A stretch of DNA of 14,772 bases from CAZOHC01 sp964579845 (GTDB lineage Bacteria; Patescibacteriota; Microgenomatia; Levybacterales; UBA12049): assembly GCA_964579845.1 (NCBI GenBank), contig CAZOHC010000027.1, forward strand, positions 1-14,772, read 5' to 3'. The translations under genes were made by a program, and so were the position numbers. The notes beneath the pieces are model-generated. The model was given only the letters and a program-made list of their open reading frames with translations, was not told the DNA's origin and made no database searches. Below are positions 12,739-14,772 of the stretch, in pieces. Numbering within the stretch: position 1 is the stretch's first letter; every line of letters starts with the position of its first letter.

Positions 12739-12743
12739 ATAGT
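12735..12743 (+). promoter_or_regulatory. Extended -10 promoter of the polymerase gene
   Basis: TGC followed by TATAGT (12738-12743) predicts transcription from about 12750, only some ten bases before the ATG at 12760. No Shine-Dalgarno sequence fits in that space. Confidence 0.45.
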
Positions 12744-12759
12744 TGGCTCATCGTTTGTT

Positions 12760-14187
12760 ATGAAAAAAGCTGTTTGGGATGTAAAGACCGATACTTCGGT
12801 TACGAAAGACCACGATGTTTTTGATACCATGCTGGCAGAGTTTTTGTTGTCATATGGTAAATCACCGCTCGTACAGGATGCTGTTATGGCCTCGTATGAT
12901 GTTCTATCGCTTGAAGAATTAGCGATAAAACAACAAGCAAAGCTAGTTGCACTACCTCACCTGAAGAAACTGTATGAAGAGATAGAGCTCCCTTTGGCAT
13001 TTGTTCTTCGCCACATGGAACAAAAGGGAATCAGTCTGGATATCAACAGGCTCAGGGCAGTTGGGGAAGAACTGGATGGAGAGATAGCATCACTGAGCAG
13101 GGAGCTTGAAGCATTGATGGGTGATATTAATCTCAACTCATCGGTCCAGGTCGGAACATATTTGGCTGAGAAAGAAGGTGTTCCGCTCGCGAAGACGAAA
13201 ACAGGGAGATTTGCAACGAATGAACAGGAACTTTCTAAACATGCGGAACAATTTCCGATCATTCATACACTGCTTCATTATCGCGAACTGATGAAGCTTC
13301 GCTCGACTTACGTAGAAAGCTTAATCACGAAAGCAGATGAATCAGGGCGAGTGCATACGACGTATCATCAAGCAGCAGTCAGTACGGGAAGATTGGCTTC
13401 ATCCAATCCAAACATGCAGAATATTCCGGTAACATCGGAGTTCGGACTGAAAATAAAATCTTGTTTTACAGCCTCCGAAGGGAATACCTTGCTCTCTTTT
13501 GATTACTCGCAGCAGGAACTGAGAATTCTTGCTCATCTGACCGGTGAAGAAAACCTCATTGATGCATTTAACAACGGAAGGGACGTGCATAAGATCACGG
13601 CAAGTAACCTCTTCTCAGTTCCATACGAGGAGGTTTCGAAACAGCAGCGAAGTGCTGCAAAAACCATCAATTTCGGGATTATCTACGGCATGAGCAGCTT
13701 CGGTTTGAGTGTTTCATTGCGGATACCGGTCGAGGAAGCACAGGCTTTTATCGATACGTTTTATGCGTCATATCCGAGGATCAGAGCATATTATGATACA
13801 TATCTTTCGGAAGGAAAGAAAAACGGATTTGTCGAGACTATTCTGGGGAGAAGACGGAATACCTTTGATTATCCGGGTCAAAAGTTTATCGATAACAGTC
13901 AGCGTCGGGTTCTAATTAACTATCCGATTCAGGGCTCAGCTGCAGATCTGATGAAAAGAGCAATGGTTTTGATTGATGGGGATGTGATGCCTGAATACCC
14001 TGAAGCGAGGATGTTGCTACAGATCCATGATGACCTGGTGTTTGAGATCCTTGATGACCGTGACGTCATCGCTCGTTTTACAGATGCAGTTAGAAAGATT
14101 ATGTGTACAGTCTATCCGTTGTCAGTTCCGATAGAAGTTGATGTAAAAATAGGGCAACGGTGGGGAGAGTTGACTCCATACCGGTAA
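12760..14187 (+). CDS. polA: DNA polymerase I, polymerase domain with only a remnant of the exonuclease domain
   Basis: A 475-residue family A DNA polymerase. Motif A is at 247-260 (DYSQQELRILAHL; catalytic Asp248, steric-gate Glu253), motif B at 297-312 (RSAAKTINFGIIYGMS; Lys301, Phe305, Tyr309) and motif C at 421-430 (QIHDDLVFEI; Asp424). The palm and fingers appear complete (GRLASSNPNMQNIPV, QGSAADLMKRAM). The usual 5'-nuclease domain is absent, and only about 35 residues of the 3'-5' exonuclease region remain (VFDTMLAEFLLSYGKS) without its catalytic acids, so the enzyme should have no proofreading. Two changes from the common motifs stand out: Gln251 for Ile in motif A and Asp425 for Glu in motif C. 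Only 51 bases separate it from the previous gene, so the missing domains are not encoded upstream. Likely roles are gap filling and repair. Confidence 0.93.
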   Translation: MKKAVWDVKTDTSVTKDHDVFDTMLAEFLLSYGKSPLVQDAVMASYDVLSLEELAIKQQAKLVALPHLKKLYEEIELPLAFVLRHMEQKGISLDINRLRAVGEELDGEIASLSRELEALMGDINLNSSVQVGTYLAEKEGVPLAKTKTGRFATNEQELSKHAEQFPIIHTLLHYRELMKLRSTYVESLITKADESGRVHTTYHQAAVSTGRLASSNPNMQNIPVTSEFGLKIKSCFTASEGNTLLSFDYSQQELRILAHLTGEENLIDAFNNGRDVHKITASNLFSVPYEEVSKQQRSAAKTINFGIIYGMSSFGLSVSLRIPVEEAQAFIDTFYASYPRIRAYYDTYLSEGKKNGFVETILGRRRNTFDYPGQKFIDNSQRRVLINYPIQGSAADLMKRAMVLIDGDVMPEYPEARMLLQIHDDLVFEILDDRDVIARFTDAVRKIMCTVYPLSVPIEVDVKIGQRWGELTPYR

Positions 14188-14223
14188 ATTAGTGCTTGAA
14201 ACAGGTGTTCATCTTCAGTACGA

Positions 14224-14242
14224 TGATATAAGATTGTATTAT
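14224..14242 (+). promoter_or_regulatory. -10 region before the second beta-helix gene
   Basis: TGA followed by TATAAG (14227-14232) is an extended -10 giving a start near 14240, about seven bases before the ATG at 14247; a second -10-like TATTAT (14237-14242) would give a leaderless message. No ribosome binding site is present. Confidence 0.4.
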
Positions 14243-14246
14243 TACA

Positions 14247-14772
14247 ATGCCTTTTAAGAAAAAGCGCTATCTTATCCTTTCCTTACTCATCGTCGTTATC
14301 GGATTGGCGATTACGTTATTCATGGTCCGGACAGAGCAGGATGTACGAAGTCAGGCTGCTGATACACCCAAACTCCGCTGGTCTCCACCTAAACTTACAA
14401 ACCCCACGACTATTTACATTACTGAGACAGGCCCTACGACAACGAAGATGGATCCAAATAAAGACTATATTATAAAGCTTCCGAATAAGAAAAAGTCAGG
14501 TATGACGAGATTGGATGGAGGCCGGAATGTTGTTGTCATCGGAGGTCATCTGACGGTCGCGCCGAATCTACCTGTCTGTTATCATCCGAACTGCACGCAT
14601 GAACGAAATAGAGCGATATTTATTAGTGGAGCAACCGGAACAGTTCATTTAGAAGGCATACTGATTGACTCATCTAGCGGTTCACAGATGGATGCCATAA
14701 TTATTTCAGCACCAAAAGCTACCGTTCAGGTGCAAAATGTCAGAATAAATAATTTACGGGGAACATATAAAG
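14247..14772 (+). CDS. Membrane-tethered beta-helix protein, 5' part (runs off the window)
   Basis: The first 175 residues of a protein whose end lies outside the window. Residues 1-6 are basic (MPFKKK), 7-27 form a signal anchor (YLILSLLIVVIGLAITLFMV), and from about residue 40 the sequence is clearly paralogous to residues 115-239 of the 863-residue protein at 3686-6277. Shared blocks are WSPP/WAPP, NPTTI, KDYIIKLP/RDYIINLP, GGRNVVVIGGH/GGRNIIIRGGH, GTVHLEGILIDSS/GTVHIEGVLIDSS and QVQNVRINNLRGTY/QLQNIRVTDLKGSY. An insert with two cysteines (CYHPNC) is unique to this copy. A beta-helix domain of the pectate-lyase type is the likely fold; whether cohesin or dockerin modules follow cannot be seen. 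It has its own promoter region. Confidence 0.85.
   Translation, partial: MPFKKKRYLILSLLIVVIGLAITLFMVRTEQDVRSQAADTPKLRWSPPKLTNPTTIYITETGPTTTKMDPNKDYIIKLPNKKKSGMTRLDGGRNVVVIGGHLTVAPNLPVCYHPNCTHERNRAIFISGATGTVHLEGILIDSSSGSQMDAIIISAPKATVQVQNVRINNLRGTYK

Noticed and set aside
12709..12759. Frameshifted N-terminal half of DNA polymerase I upstream of 12760
   Set aside because: Only 51 non-coding bases lie between the polymerase gene and a complete unrelated gene, so the missing domains are truly absent here.

Overview
The window looks like a chromosomal segment of an uncultured bacterium, most probably from the Candidate Phyla Radiation (Patescibacteria), with a Microgenomates-like flavour. This is inference. 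The grounds are a compact secE-nusG-rplK-rplA-rplJ-rplL block, an L1 protein with a long charged N-terminal extension, a DNA polymerase I reduced to its polymerase part, small envelope proteins of unknown role, and many genes that start at or a few bases after a promoter. The standard code fits: TGA is used as a stop and no reading frame needs it recoded. No rRNA, tRNA, CRISPR array or insertion sequence was seen.

Layout. Positions 1-1120 are AT-rich and mostly without long genes. They hold a possible 33-residue lipoprotein-like peptide, a GC-richer hairpin cluster (about 661-763) and a 61-residue membrane peptide on the minus strand with a good promoter. Positions 1121-2755 (+) encode a six-helix membrane protein with a PAS domain and a degenerate histidine-kinase-like C-terminus. 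Positions 2748-6277 (-) are a two-gene operon. First comes an 863-residue membrane-tethered protein: beta-helix, carbohydrate-binding-like module, cohesin, Thr/Pro linker, Ig-like module, dockerin. Then comes a 313-residue cohesin protein with a C-terminal membrane anchor. Together they form a small cohesin-dockerin surface system. Positions 6348-9992 (-) are the translation/secretion block secE-nusG-rplK-rplA, then rplJ-rplL behind its own promoter, an L10-type leader and a terminator placed right against the L10 start codon. Every gap in the block holds a different hairpin. From 10112 onward (+) come a GalU-type nucleotidyltransferase, a PAP2 membrane phosphatase, a single-domain response regulator, a DinB/YfiT-fold protein, a truncated DNA polymerase I, and the start of a second beta-helix protein clearly paralogous to the 863-residue one.

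How the genes may work together. GalU (UDP-sugar supply), the PAP2 phosphatase (possibly undecaprenyl- or lipid-phosphate recycling) and the two beta-helix proteins plus cohesin anchor suggest an investment in surface glycans and surface protein assembly. The most noteworthy item is the cohesin-dockerin pair. One protein carries both halves of the interaction and could chain head to tail, while the co-translated neighbour could tie the chain to the membrane. The second strongest theme is regulatory: an L10 attenuator, a structurally distinct inverted repeat in each intercistronic gap, and widespread short-leader promoters.
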